Positions 47,249-59,935 of a DNA stretch of 64,000 nucleotides are shown in pieces. The notes under the pieces were generated by a model, which saw only the letters and a program-made list of their open reading frames with translations, searched no databases and was not told the origin of the DNA. Position numbers and translations under genes: made by a program. Location: positions 53,501 through 117,500 of the forward strand of contig JAIGNY010004604.1 in NCBI GenBank assembly GCA_020152595.1, written 5' to 3'. Positions within the stretch are counted from its first letter, which is position 1. Each line of letters begins with the position of its first letter. The DNA is from Chiridota heheva (taxonomy: Eukaryota > Echinodermata > Holothuroidea > Apodida > Chiridotidae).

Positions 47249-48745
47249 ATGTTGATAAACAGAACCCCCCAGAAGACTTGCCTCTTCTTCAAAAAGAAGC
47301 TATATGTGCTATTCAACTCTTATGGAAGTTTCCTCTTATTCATAGTTGTCAGTTTATGTTGTTCCTTAACTTGTGGAAGTGAAATTTCATTTAGCTTTTT
47401 TCCAAAAAACTTCGAATATATGGTTGGAAGTAAAAGTTTTCATATATTTTGTAGCGCCAACTTCTTGCCAGACAATCATTCGATATCGTGGGTGGTCAAC
47501 GGAGTGGTTATAAGTTCTGCATTACAAATGAAGGAAAACTCTACAGACTACCATCTAAGGAAGAGTGACAGCAGATATGTTTTGAGTAAATCACTCGTTT
47601 TGAAAGAAGATCATGGCACTGTCTATCAGTGTCGCGTATACAACAGTACTTCTATTCTTCAAAACCCCAAGTATCCATTCATTATAGAATCGCCCCCTGC
47701 CCAGTTGACGGTGCTGTATGCTCCACTTAAATCAGACCCACAGTGTCAGCTGGATTTTAACGTACAGGGTGAAGAAAGGATTATTGAAGCTTCTTGTTGT
47801 GCGGAATTGACCACTTCTCCACTCAAGTTGACATGGGTCCAACGTCCAGTTGAGTGGAGTACACATGTTACTAGTACAATTGATTCAATTGGCACTCAAA
47901 AACATGAGTGTTTGACACATCAGATTGAAGAGGATTCACTGGATGGTAGTGAGTATAAATGCCGACTTCAGAGCCCCAATGTTTCATCACTAACACAGGA
48001 GTGTTCTATAGGAAACGTTGAAGCAGAGATTAATTACTTGACGGTTCTTGACAACCAGTTAGAACTACGTTGTGACAATGGTGCCACAAATATTATTGGT
48101 TATACTTGGAAACTTGAACCAGATGTCGAAGGTTATACCCTATCAAAAGACAGATCAGAGATTTCTTTTGAAGTCCACTTTACAGAATCGGTGCGTGAAC
48201 TAGATGTTACTTGTACTGTTTTTACTCCAAATTCTTTTGGCAGAGCGTCACTAAAAATCAAAGAAAATCCTACCACAGATACTCCCAACCCTTTATATCA
48301 AAATCATATCCTTATAGTGATTGGGAGTTCATGTGGTGTTGTAATATTAGTCCTGATCATTATTATTCTTGCATACCTAATTAAAATGCGAGGTATATGT
48401 TTTTGTTTTCAACCTCGTGATAGATATTCAGCAATGCAACTTAATCAAATGAAACAAGCACGTGAATCACTTAAACCAAATTCATACAATAGAGAAAATG
48501 GTATCAGCCCGCTGAGTGACAATGTCAACAATCACATGCAGGAAGAAGAGGAGGACATACCTCCAGTCCCCGGAGGAAATCGACAAATCAGCTCTCATCT
48601 TTTGAACTACGTTGATTTGGATCACGGGAATGCAGCGGAGGGCCAGTCAGAAGAGTCACCTGCCCTTGAAAGAGCGGAACAGATTAGAGTTGAATATGCG
48701 GACATTTTGAAACCCCCGACGCAACCTCTAAGAGAAATGAGTTAA
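47249..48745 (+). CDS. Three-Ig transmembrane receptor with ITIM-like tail
   Basis: A 498-residue type I membrane protein in one exon. The start is the first in-frame ATG after the acceptor, with A at -3. A hydrophobic segment at 27-40 serves as signal peptide behind a long basic lead. Ig-like domains: first C68, W81, YQC128; second C183/C184, W196, YKC238; third C275, W287, C322. N-glycosylation sites at N97, N132 and N244. A transmembrane helix lies at about 354-379, followed by Cys-rich ICFCF. The 119-residue tail has YSAM (Y393, a YxxM PI3K-type site), acidic EEEED, IPPVPGGNR, and two ITIM-like motifs, LNYVDL (Y454) and VEYADI (Y483), 29 residues apart. Known ITIM receptors recruit SHP phosphatases when phosphorylated. 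An inhibitory or adhesion receptor role is inference; the exact family is not recognised. If an upstream exon supplies another ATG, the N-terminus would change. Confidence 0.85.
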   Translation: MLINRTPQKTCLFFKKKLYVLFNSYGSFLLFIVVSLCCSLTCGSEISFSFFPKNFEYMVGSKSFHIFCSANFLPDNHSISWVVNGVVISSALQMKENSTDYHLRKSDSRYVLSKSLVLKEDHGTVYQCRVYNSTSILQNPKYPFIIESPPAQLTVLYAPLKSDPQCQLDFNVQGEERIIEASCCAELTTSPLKLTWVQRPVEWSTHVTSTIDSIGTQKHECLTHQIEEDSLDGSEYKCRLQSPNVSSLTQECSIGNVEAEINYLTVLDNQLELRCDNGATNIIGYTWKLEPDVEGYTLSKDRSEISFEVHFTESVRELDVTCTVFTPNSFGRASLKIKENPTTDTPNPLYQNHILIVIGSSCGVVILVLIIIILAYLIKMRGICFCFQPRDRYSAMQLNQMKQARESLKPNSYNRENGISPLSDNVNNHMQEEEEDIPPVPGGNRQISSHLLNYVDLDHGNAAEGQSEESPALERAEQIRVEYADILKPPTQPLREMS

Positions 48746-49001
48746 CTGCTTGTATCTACTGTCGTTTCATGAGGCATTGTGTGGGAAGGTGGTTTATTTC
48801 ATGAAACATTGTGGGAAGGTGGTCTATTCCTTGAGGCATTGTGGGAAGTTTGGCTCCATGCCGAAGAAGAATATGCAAAATGAATCCTGTAACACCTGAG
48901 GACTTTTCTTCCGTTGCCCTATCTGCAAATTAGATGTCTCAGGTGAAGGGGTAGATACTTGCAGTTTGCTTAAAAGTTAAGACTCAGCACTGGGAGTTCA
49001 G

Positions 49002-49057
49002 AGGTCACTTTGAGATCACAGGTCACTGCCAAATCACAGGTCAGATCTGAAAGGTCA
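49002..49057 (+). promoter_or_regulatory. Four AGGTCA hexamers
   Basis: AGGTCA at 49002, 49020, 49038 and 49052; the first three are spaced exactly 18 bp and share a TCAC before each copy, so this looks like a small tandem repeat. It lies in the predicted 3' UTR. A nuclear-receptor role is possible but unsupported. Confidence 0.35.
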
Positions 49058-49113
49058 CCATTGAGAGGTTTATATGTTTGTTAGGATTAGTTTCAAGTTT
49101 TAATTTCTTATGA

Positions 49114-49119
49114 AATAAA
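49114..49119 (+). terminator. Polyadenylation signal AATAAA
   Basis: AATAAA about 370 bp after the stop codon, followed by GTGAGGTTTG (GU-rich). Confidence 0.5.
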
Positions 49120-49467
49120 GCACTGTGAGGTTTGAAGAGTTTTCTTGGAAGGATGCTCTCAGTCATATTGGACCAACAAATTATAGTAGAAGATGGTTTT
49201 CTTGTTTTGACAAAAATATTTTCCATGTTGCTTCAATATTTAGGTATGCAAAACATTTTTTGTAAAACAAAAGAGAGCGATGTGTAAGACTGTCTAGACA
49301 GCATGTGGTGCATGCAACTAATGTGTGGTCCCTGCCAAGGTTAGCTTGATCGTGACAAATGAAAGAGTTTATATTTAGTTTCCCAAATATGAGAATGGTA
49401 TTCCTAGATGTTGAACTTGCAAGCCAAGTTAGATAAGTTTTGATAAACTTGAGGTCTGTCATGAGAT
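49120..49467. other. Spacer
   Basis: Nothing recognised. Confidence 0.4.
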
Positions 49468-49498
49468 GTTTAAGCCCTCATCAAACAAACAAACAAAC
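49468..49498 (+). mobile_element. Extreme 3' end of the LINE family
   Basis: TTTAAGCCCTCATCAAACAA plus further AAAC repeats, the same tail as at 19412-19439. Probably a very short LINE insertion or a SINE sharing its tail. Confidence 0.65.
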
Positions 49499-49645
49499 TA
49501 AAGTAATACAAAAATAAAAACTCAGTTTGCTTAAGTTTCTACTGTACATCTGTCAGCAATGATTTTCTCATAAATTGCATAGAACTAAATACTTGTTTCT
49601 CAGAGTTAGGTCTCCTATACAATTTTAGATTCAAAATCTTTTTTT

Positions 49646-52406
49646 GGTGCTTAAGGAACCTATGCAATCATGTTGGCATGTGTATGTGTGGGTGTGTGTA
49701 TGTGTGTGTGTGTGTCTGTGACTGCAAACTTGTACGATATCTCAAGAACGATACACCGGATTCATGTTATATGTGGTACACAGATAGCTATGGTCTATAG
49801 ATGTGCCCTATTGTTTTTGGTGATGTCTTGCATATTAATGAGTAGGCGGGGCGTAATGTAAATATTGTGAAATGCTAATATTTTAACAACTGCATGTCGG
49901 CTTTGTTTCATATTTGGTGTAGTTTTGATTTTAGCTGGTGTGTTCATGTTCATGATATATAAATGTTGAATTTCATTAATATGCGTAGTGGGCAGGGCTT
50001 AACATGATTTTGTTGAAAAGAGCTTGTAAGCACGGTATCTCAAGAATGGTAAACTTGATTCATGTCATATTTGGTACATAGATAGTCCATGATCTGTAGA
50101 TGTGCCCTAACGTTTTTAGTGGTGATGTCATGCAGATTGATAAGTAGGCGGGGCTTAATGTAAAAATCTTGAAATGCTCATACTTAAACAACCACGTGTC
50201 AGTTTTCTTTCATATTCAGTATAATTACAGGTATTTTGTTAGCTTGTGTATATGTGATCATTGTATACAAATGTTGGTTTTCATTCATATGCATAGTGGG
50301 CGGGGATTAATATGGTTTTGTTGAAAAGACCTTGTAAACACAGTATCTCAAGATGGACATACTAAATTCACGTCATGTGCCATACACCGATAGCCCATGG
50401 TCTGTAGATGTGCCCTATTGTTTTTGGTGGTGATATTATTCATATTAATGAGTAGGCGGGGCTTAATGTACAAGTCTTGAAATACTCATATTTTAACAAT
50501 CACATGTCTGTTTTATTTACTAAAATCATAATGTTAGCTAGTTTGTACTGTACATGTTTATTTTATAAAAACATTGAATATCATTAATATGCGTAGTGGG
50601 CGGAGCTCTTTCATGTCAGATCACCCAATGGAAAATACACCACCATCTCAGAATTTACTTACATTTGCTACATGCCATTGTTATCACCAAGAAAGGCCAA
50701 ATTTCACTTTTAGCGAAATTGGGCCTACGGATCAAAAGTTATGAATATTGCGGACAATCATGAAAATGGGCCGGGCCCACAAACGTTAGAGACCCATAAC
50801 TTGAAAAGTAAAGGTCCAATATTGACGGAAAAGATGACATTTTAAAGGTAATGAAATAGGATTTAAGAATCCATTGTCATGTTCCAAGTAAGCAATATAA
50901 ATAAATGATTGATCATTTGACATTTATTTTGAGGCTATACTTGAAATGGCAACTGTAGTGGTCATCAAACCTCAATTTTGGTATTTGTTTGTATTATTAT
51001 TATAAAAATTGGCACATTTGTGCATGGTCATAAACATGTAAAACTCGCACATCCCTGCATGGTCATAAACATGTAAAACTCGCACATCCCCTGCATGGTC
51101 ATTACAATCCACACCCTGCAATTTTTTTTCTCTAAAAGTTACCTCCTTGGGTGCAAAATTAGGGAAAATTTCAGACACTTAAAATAAAAAGTTGAGGCCT
51201 AAAAATGAAATTCAGTTGTTTTTTGTATTACCAAAAACAAGTTATTCACATATTGTGTGATATGCCATTTTCATATACTAAATATTATAACAAAAATTTG
51301 TGAAACAGAATTTCAGAAACATTTCAAATGCCTGATATTTTAACAGAACATGTGCAGCATATCTGATTATTATATCCCTCCCTTCCTTAGATCTTACAGT
51401 TTATAGAAAAAATTTGATCTGTATGCTGACAACCCAAGCAGTTTTTGAAAATTCCTAATAATAACGTCATATATTGCGATATAGTAATACATATGTCGCA
51501 ATGTTTTTGTCTACGATGATCAATATCTGATTAACCCACATCCCTAATAAATATTATATTAAAGTTGCCAAGTAACTTGGGAAGTTATGTAACTTGTGTT
51601 TTATTACATTCATGAATTGACACAAAAAAATCAACTTTCATAATTACAACACCACACTCCATACAGTTCAATGTAACTCAGTGTATAGTTTGCATACAAG
51701 TGTATGTAATTGCTGAAATGACTATTTTCAAGTGCCTGTTACAAAGATTCAAAGCACAAAAAACAACCAAGCTTTTCTTACAAATTACAGGTAAGATATC
51801 AAAGAATTTAACATTGGAACAAAACAAAATGGTTCCACAAGGTCATTTCCAAGGTCAAAGTAAAGGTCAAATGATCAATCAGTTATTTATATTGCTTACT
51901 TGGAACATGACAATGGATTCTTAATCCCTATTTCATTACCTTTAAAATTACACCTCTCCTATCAACATTTGACCTTCACTTTTCAAGTTATGGGTCTCTA
52001 AATTTTCATGATTTTCAGCAATATTCGACGGTCCATAACTTTTAATTCATTTGTCCGATTTTGCTCAAAATTGAATTTTGTTTTCCTTTTAGTGATGAAA
52101 TTGGAAAAGGCTCAGTATGACATCACAGTTACACATTCTCCCACAAAGTTGATGTATTTCATTAAAATCTATCATCCTTGTTTATTAGTAAAACCTGCTA
52201 GAAATACACCAATTTGAACAAATTCTGAGATGGATGTGTATTTATCTTCATTTTTTGGGGGTGATTTGACATGGAAATGATCTTGCTGAAAATAGCTTGT
52301 GAACACAATAACTCAGAACGATTAATGTCATGTCAAATATTTCATGATATGCAATGACATTAACAGTTACATACAAATTCAATCAGTATGAAAAAAGCAT
52401 CGGAAC
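49646..52406 (+). mobile_element. S copy 3: satellite-bearing transposon
   Basis: The left end is damaged (GGTGCTTAAGGAACCTATGC), followed by a TG microsatellite (49676-49720). Six satellite monomers of about 150 bp alternate between a GAGTAGGCGGGGC type and a GTAGTGGGCGGGGC type, making about 300-bp dimers. A foldback element interrupts the last unit, satellite text resumes at about 52275, and the right end is GCATCGGAAC. No protein. Confidence 0.78.
50612..52256. mobile_element. FB: large foldback element inside S copy 3
   Basis: Outer ends CATGTCAGATCACCC and GGGTGATTTGACATG. Arms of roughly 330-400 bp (50612-50940 and 51850-52256) are inverted copies, for instance TGATTGATCATTTGAC against GTCAAATGATCAATCA. 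The right arm carries an extra ~105-bp block (52100-52205) that also occurs at 53715-53825. The loop holds a 35-bp tandem repeat (51021-51102). Non-coding. Confidence 0.8.
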
Positions 52407-52991
52407 ACAAAACCGTTTGGTTCTGTTTTTAATTAAAAAAAATATTTTATGGGATCAACAAGATGTTTGTGTGTAATTGACCTTTTGAATAGAATGATAA
52501 ACAATAATTTATGTGATAGACATTCCTAGCATAGCATTGTATGATCTGAATGAGGTTTCTACTACTAAACACCAAGTACAGCATGTTTTAGGAACTTTGA
52601 ATAAAATCACAAAATTATGACTGGACAGATCAAATTTTGTACCTATTTGGGAAATCAGTTACATCATTTTGGCAGGCTTTAGTACCATTTGTTGATGTAT
52701 AAAAAAGTTTTGAATTTCTAGTAAATCATAACAATTTACAAATTTCTAGCACATCTAAGTTGGTGTTAATGTTTTTGAAAAATATGTGTGTATTATATTA
52801 ATTTACTGTGTAGTCATAAATGCCATAAAGGGAAGTGCAGTGGCTCAATTGTGCTAGCATTATATTATTCCAAGATGGTGGTCCAAACTGGTACTGTGTA
52901 CAGTAGTGTTATGGGTCTAGACAGGGTAGCAGCGTAGGATCAACTGGGTTGTACGATCCCGGTTTAAAAAAAAAAAACTAGGTCTTTCATG
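52407..52991. other. AT-rich spacer
   Basis: Poly-A at 52968-52979. Nothing recognised otherwise. Confidence 0.4.
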
Positions 52992-53322
52992 TAATGCACT
53001 TGTCAGTTGTATGACTCGCCCTACTATCCGGCAATGTCAATCAAAGGTGACTCATTGACTTATGAAATAGTGACTCACATGTGCATCATTCATTATACCA
53101 AATTGACAGTTACCAGAGTGACTTTGGGGTAGGTCAATTACTTCAGACCCAATGACTTTGTACAGAGGTGACTGATTTGGGGTAAATTATTTCATAAAAA
53201 ATATCAGTCACGTAAGTGATTGAGGGGTGCATCAATGTATGTGTTTTATCCACCCACCTTGGTACAATGACTCACCTTGTCAGGGGGTGTAGGAGTGAGT
53301 CACACAATTGACAAGTGCATAA
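52992..53322 (+). mobile_element. H copy 2: intact TAA-flanked MITE
   Basis: Element of 325 bp (52995-53319) with TGCACTTGTCAGTTGTATGA and, inverted, ACACAATTGACAAGTGCA, flanked by TAA on both sides. It is the empty-site counterpart of the LINE-interrupted copy at 18314-19680. Non-coding. Confidence 0.85.
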
Positions 53323-53386
53323 CTCAAAACCTCCAATACATTACATTTTGTTGTGAAGACTTGTCAGATTAAATATTTTTAAACAA

Positions 53387-54479
53387 TTAAAGGTGTATGG
53401 ACAGGTAGAGATTTTATATTCAGCAGAAGGAGCTTTAAAATCTGAACAGTTATCTTTAAATAACGTCACAAGCACCTGTAGCTTCCGGGTTATGGCTGAT
53501 CAAAGTTTGAAGAATTTGTAATGTATGCAGAAGTTGTGATGTATGAAAGAGAAGACAGCTCAAAGTCTTTACAGGAATATTTCCATGTTCTTTTGTAACC
53601 TTTCATAAGAAAGAGAAAAAATTGGAAACAATTTAGCACAAAAACATGTTAATATTTTATTCCTATTAGGAGATATGCAAACTTTAAGGCTCACAAAAAT
53701 GCCAATAAACGAATAGGAAAAGGCTCAGTATGACATCACAGCAACACATTCTCCCACAAAGTTGATGTATTTCATCAAAATCTATCATACTTTTTCATTA
53801 GTAAAACCTGCTAGAAAAATAAATTGATGAAAGTTAGGTATTTATATACATTGCCAAATATACCCTACTTCAATTACTTTCGGAAAATTGTTTCTAATCA
53901 TACAGAAACAACCAACTGACCAAGAAATTCATAAACATTTGCAATGGAATTGCCTGTATGACATCATCAAACACGAATTCATCATACCATGGAGAAACTT
54001 CAAAATGCAGTTAAGAAATCTTTAAAATTCCATATCTCCTAAACAGAATATGATATCAACTTGATTTTTTTTCCTTGGCTCTAAAGGTGTGCACTATCAA
54101 AAACCATGGGAATATTCCTTTATATGTAATTCTTTATATTTTTGTCCTAAATTTCAGTCACTTCTAATCAGCAGACTGCTTTCTCTGTTAAAAATGATTG
54201 GGGGTATGATAGAGTTTTAAAGCTGCTTTGTCATATTCAACCTCCCATTGAAATAAAGCTGGTGAAGGATTGAAAAACAATAAGTCAACAATAAAAAGGG
54301 AATTCATTGGTCGCGTCACAAATTTCAATCAAATTTGCACAATTTATTATAAGGCTTATTATAATTCAAAACGCTGTAAAATGGTTAATTTGTGACTGAT
54401 TTGGATGAATTTCTTGCTATTTTCATGGGTTTTCTTCCAATCAAGATCAAGTAGCTTCTTGCTGCCCATAGATCTTTAA
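53387..54479 (-). mobile_element. K2 copy 1: TTAA-flanked element
   Basis: TTAA at 53387-53390 and 54476-54479; ends AGGTGTATGGACAGGTAG and, from the right, AGATCTATGGGCAGC. The segment near 54290-54430 is the inverted counterpart of 58440-58570 in copy 2. It includes a ~105-bp block (53715-53825) shared with FB (GGCTCAGTATGACATCACAG). Non-coding. Confidence 0.75.
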
Positions 54480-54956
54480 TGTGAAAACTTGTAAAGAATC
54501 AGTTTGTATAAACATTGTAATGGAAGTTTTAAACCTGTATTGCATGTCACAAACTCCCACAGAGTTTTAACAACATATGTATCTTTTGTAAAACATGAGT
54601 TTCAGTTTTTCAGCTGTTACAAGCTATTTATAGATCATAATCAATCACATTTTACCTCCTATAGCAGGATCTATAACAGAGTAACCAGGGAACTTCCCCT
54701 GTAACCTACAGTAGACATGTATGTTGTGTTGTCTCCATTCTACCAGGAAGTTGTTAACAACTCCCTGATTCTACAGCAGTGCAGTAAAGTTTTATCAGAT
54801 TTGACCTTGAGGTCATGCATCCCCAGAGGCGATGTACTACATGAGGGGTTGTTCAAATCTCAAGAATCCTGTTATATGAAATACCAGTTTGTGACTGATG
54901 AAGCATAGAGGTACCACTTTCTAAAGTGGTGCCTTCATGGAAGAAGCCTCTCTTTT
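54480..54956. other. Spacer
   Basis: Nothing recognised. Confidence 0.4.
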
Positions 54957-55070
54957 CACAGTGGAATGGAGTATGAGGAAGGGACACAGTAGAATGGAAT
55001 ATGAGGAAGGGACACAGTAGAATGGAATATGAGGAAGGGACACAGTAGAATGGAGTATGAGGAAGGGATG
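54957..55070. repeat. 28-bp tandem repeat, four copies
   Basis: Unit with GGGACACAGTAGAATGGAAT and ATGAGGAA; the outer copies are slightly diverged. Confidence 0.88.
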
Positions 55071-55139
55071 TACAGTTCGTTTCTTTGGAATGATGCTTTA
55101 TTTATTTTTGGTTTTTAGGATCTCTAAGTGTAGTAGATA

Positions 55140-55250
55140 TGAGGCCTATAGAGCCAATGATTTGGTGATGTCCACATTGTAAAGATCAGTATGGGGCCTA
55201 TAGAGCTAATGCTTTGGTGATGTCCACACTGTAAAGATCAGTGGACAGGT
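55140..55250. repeat. ~60-bp tandem duplication
   Basis: GGCCTATAGAGCCAATG and GGCCTATAGAGCTAATG begin two adjacent copies that continue through TTGGTGATGTCCACA. Confidence 0.8.
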
Positions 55251-55273
55251 AGAAGCAACATTCACTTCATTGC

Positions 55274-55896
55274 TTAAAGGATTACTTCAGGGGTCAAGCA
55301 AGCTTATCTTATGTGAAAGAGGACTTTAAAGGATTAGTTTAGGGGTCAAGAAAGTCCATCTTTTGTGAAAGAGGTCTTTAAAAAAAATTTAAAAAATGAA
55401 GAAAGCATTCCAAAATCTTATTCCATTAAGGAGATATCTGAGTTTAAAGTTTGGTATCATTTGTGTAGAAACGACTGAAATCAGACTAGTTGTGATGTCG
55501 TAGCCTGAGATTCCTCAAAGTCTTATTGTATTTTATCATATTTTGTAGCTTAAACGCCATGGGTTATGTCAAAAAAGTAGTAAAACTGAATATAGGAAGG
55601 GTATTCATAATATACCACCTGAAGAAAGTTCAAGGAAAAATAATTTTAATAGTAACAAATTTAATTAAACTTTCTTTAAAATACATTAACAGTTGTTAAG
55701 AATGTGAGGATGAAGATGTCAACTTTCCATAGTAGACTTACTACACCAGTCAGTTCTCACAAATAAGACAGTACTTTAATCTTAAATATCTTTGTAATGG
55801 AATAAGATTTTTAAATGCTTTCCTCACTATTTTGTTTCTATTAAAGTTCTCTTTCATATAAGATGGATTTGCTTGACCTCTGAACTAAACCTTTAT
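55274..55896 (+). mobile_element. K3: most complete copy, with duplicated left terminus
   Basis: TTAA (55274-55277) precedes AGGATTACTTCAGGGGTCAA. About 50 bp on, TTTAAAGGATTAGTTTAGGG starts a second copy of the terminus. The right end is GACCTCTGAACTAAACCT followed by TTAT, one base from TTAA. Inner halves are partly inverted copies. Non-coding, about 615 bp. Confidence 0.8.
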
Positions 55897-56115
55897 AGAA
55901 GCCATACAGTCAAATTCTAGCTTGCTATATGATAGAACATTAACAAATAATCCAACTACCAAAAACCCATCATAAAATCTTATTCCATTCTCAAGTTATC
56001 CAAGTTTAAAATTGTAACATGGACGCTGCCATTTTGTCTAATTTTGTGTTGAAATCATGGCAATGAATGTATTTTTATAGAACTATCCTGGTGGGGGGGC
56101 ACTTCCAAATGTGAG
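55897..56115. other. Spacer
   Basis: Nothing recognised. Confidence 0.4.
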
Positions 56116-58386
<2,271 letters not shown>

Positions 58387-59510
58387 TTAAAAGGTATATG
58401 GACAAGTAGCAAGAACATGACATTAAATATACTGAAATGATGAAAACAGCAAAAAGTCACATCAGAATCGGTTAGAAATTAACCATTTCACAGCATTTGA
58501 AAAATTAGATACCTAATTAGCATAATTTGTACAATATTTTGTGACCTCGGAATGAAAAGTTGAAAATTGCTCAAGTTAACTTAATGTTTTTCGGTCCTTC
58601 CCCTAAACTGCTAAATATCCATTGGGAGAAATTTGGTATATTGAACAGGAAATTAGATCTTATTATTACCTTGATCCAGATTTAGCACTAGAACTTAAAT
58701 TAAGAACCTTTGATATCAAAATTTGGGAAAGAAATTGAACAATTATGGCGGAATATAAGCTTTCTTCCCTTTCGTACATCAGCCCATTTGTACATGCTTG
58801 ACCGGCCCCTCAACTAATCCTTTCACTTTTGTACATGCTTGACCGGGCCCCTCTACTAATCCTTTCATTTTTGTACATGCTTGACCGGCCCCTCAACTAA
58901 TCCTTTCACTTTTGTACATGCTTGACCAGGCCCCTCAACTAATCCTTTCACTTTTGTACATGCTTGACCAGCCTCTCAACTAATCTTTTCACTTTTGTAC
59001 ATGCTTGACTGGCCACTGAACTAATCCTTTCACTTTAATACATGCTTTACTGGGCCCCTTAACTAATCCTTTCACTTTTGTACATGCCTGACTGGCCCCT
59101 GAACTAATCCTTTCACTTTTGTATATGCTTGACCAGGCCCCTCAACTAATCCTTTCACTTTTGTACATGCCTGACTGGCCCCTCAACTAATCCTTTCACT
59201 TTTGTACATGCTTGACTGGGCCCCTTAACTAATCCTTTCACTTTTGTACATGCTTGACCAGGCCCCTCAACTAATCCTTTCACTTTTGTACATGCTTGAC
59301 TGGCCCCTGAACTAATCCCTTCACTTTTGTACATGCTTGACCGGGCCCCTTAACTAATCCCTTCACTTTTGTACATGCTGAAAATTGTACAAACTGAATT
59401 GTCCATAGCTTAAGAACTAGGCCTATATGTGCTATTGTGGCTATTTTTAAGCTGTTCTGTTCAGAATTGAATGCTCTTTGTAAAAATAAATACCTGTCTA
59501 TATACCTTTA
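58387..59510 (+). mobile_element. K2 copy 2, containing a minisatellite
   Basis: TTAA (58387-58390) precedes AAGGTATATGGACAAGTAGC; the right end ACCTGTCTATATACCT is followed by TTAA (59507-59510). About 1.1 kb, as in copy 1. The right half is taken up by the 42-bp array. Non-coding. Confidence 0.8.
58797..59383. repeat. 42-bp minisatellite derived from a K3 terminus
   Basis: About 14 units of about 42 bp: ATGCTTGACCAGGCCCCT, CAACTAATCCTTT, CACTTTTGTAC. The portion CTTGACC...CTGAACTAATCCTTT equals the right terminus of K3 (for example ATGCTTGACCACTGAACTAA at 9500-9520). Variants: GGCCCC/GGGCCCC, CAACT/GAACT/TAACT. Confidence 0.93.
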
Positions 59511-59935
59511 ATACCTCATGAATATTCACGTTTTGTAATTTATCATGCATATGAAAGAATTTCATATCCCTAGCATTTAAAATAGTCTGTTTATTATTTG
59601 CATTGTTTTAGCATGGCCATAAGTCTGTACTAGTCACTCTTTTTTGTATGTTTCTGTTTGTATAGTGTACAGTATATTCCTTTGAAACAGAATTGATATA
59701 ACTCACTGTGTACAGTATCTGTATTCACCAGCTGCCAAATGTAAATTGATGCCATTTTGTAATTTTTGAAGGTAGGAGAATTAAGCTTTGTATGGTTAGC
59801 GTTTGATTTTGATGTTTTGTCAGAATATGCAAGACTGCACCTTATGGACATTTCAATTTTGTATTTGTATTTGTTTTTAACTCTTAGGCATATGCCAGGG
59901 AAAACACACATAAGTCACAATTACTTGTTCTTAGT
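59511..59935. other. Non-coding stretch
   Basis: Nothing recognised. Confidence 0.4.

Larger units (their letters stand above)
48746..49119 (+). other. Probable 3' untranslated region of the Ig gene
   Basis: After the TAA stop come three copies of a ~31-bp repeat (GGCATTGTGTGGGAAGGTGG type, 48770-48850), the AGGTCA cluster, and a polyadenylation hexamer. No further exon is evident. Confidence 0.6.
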
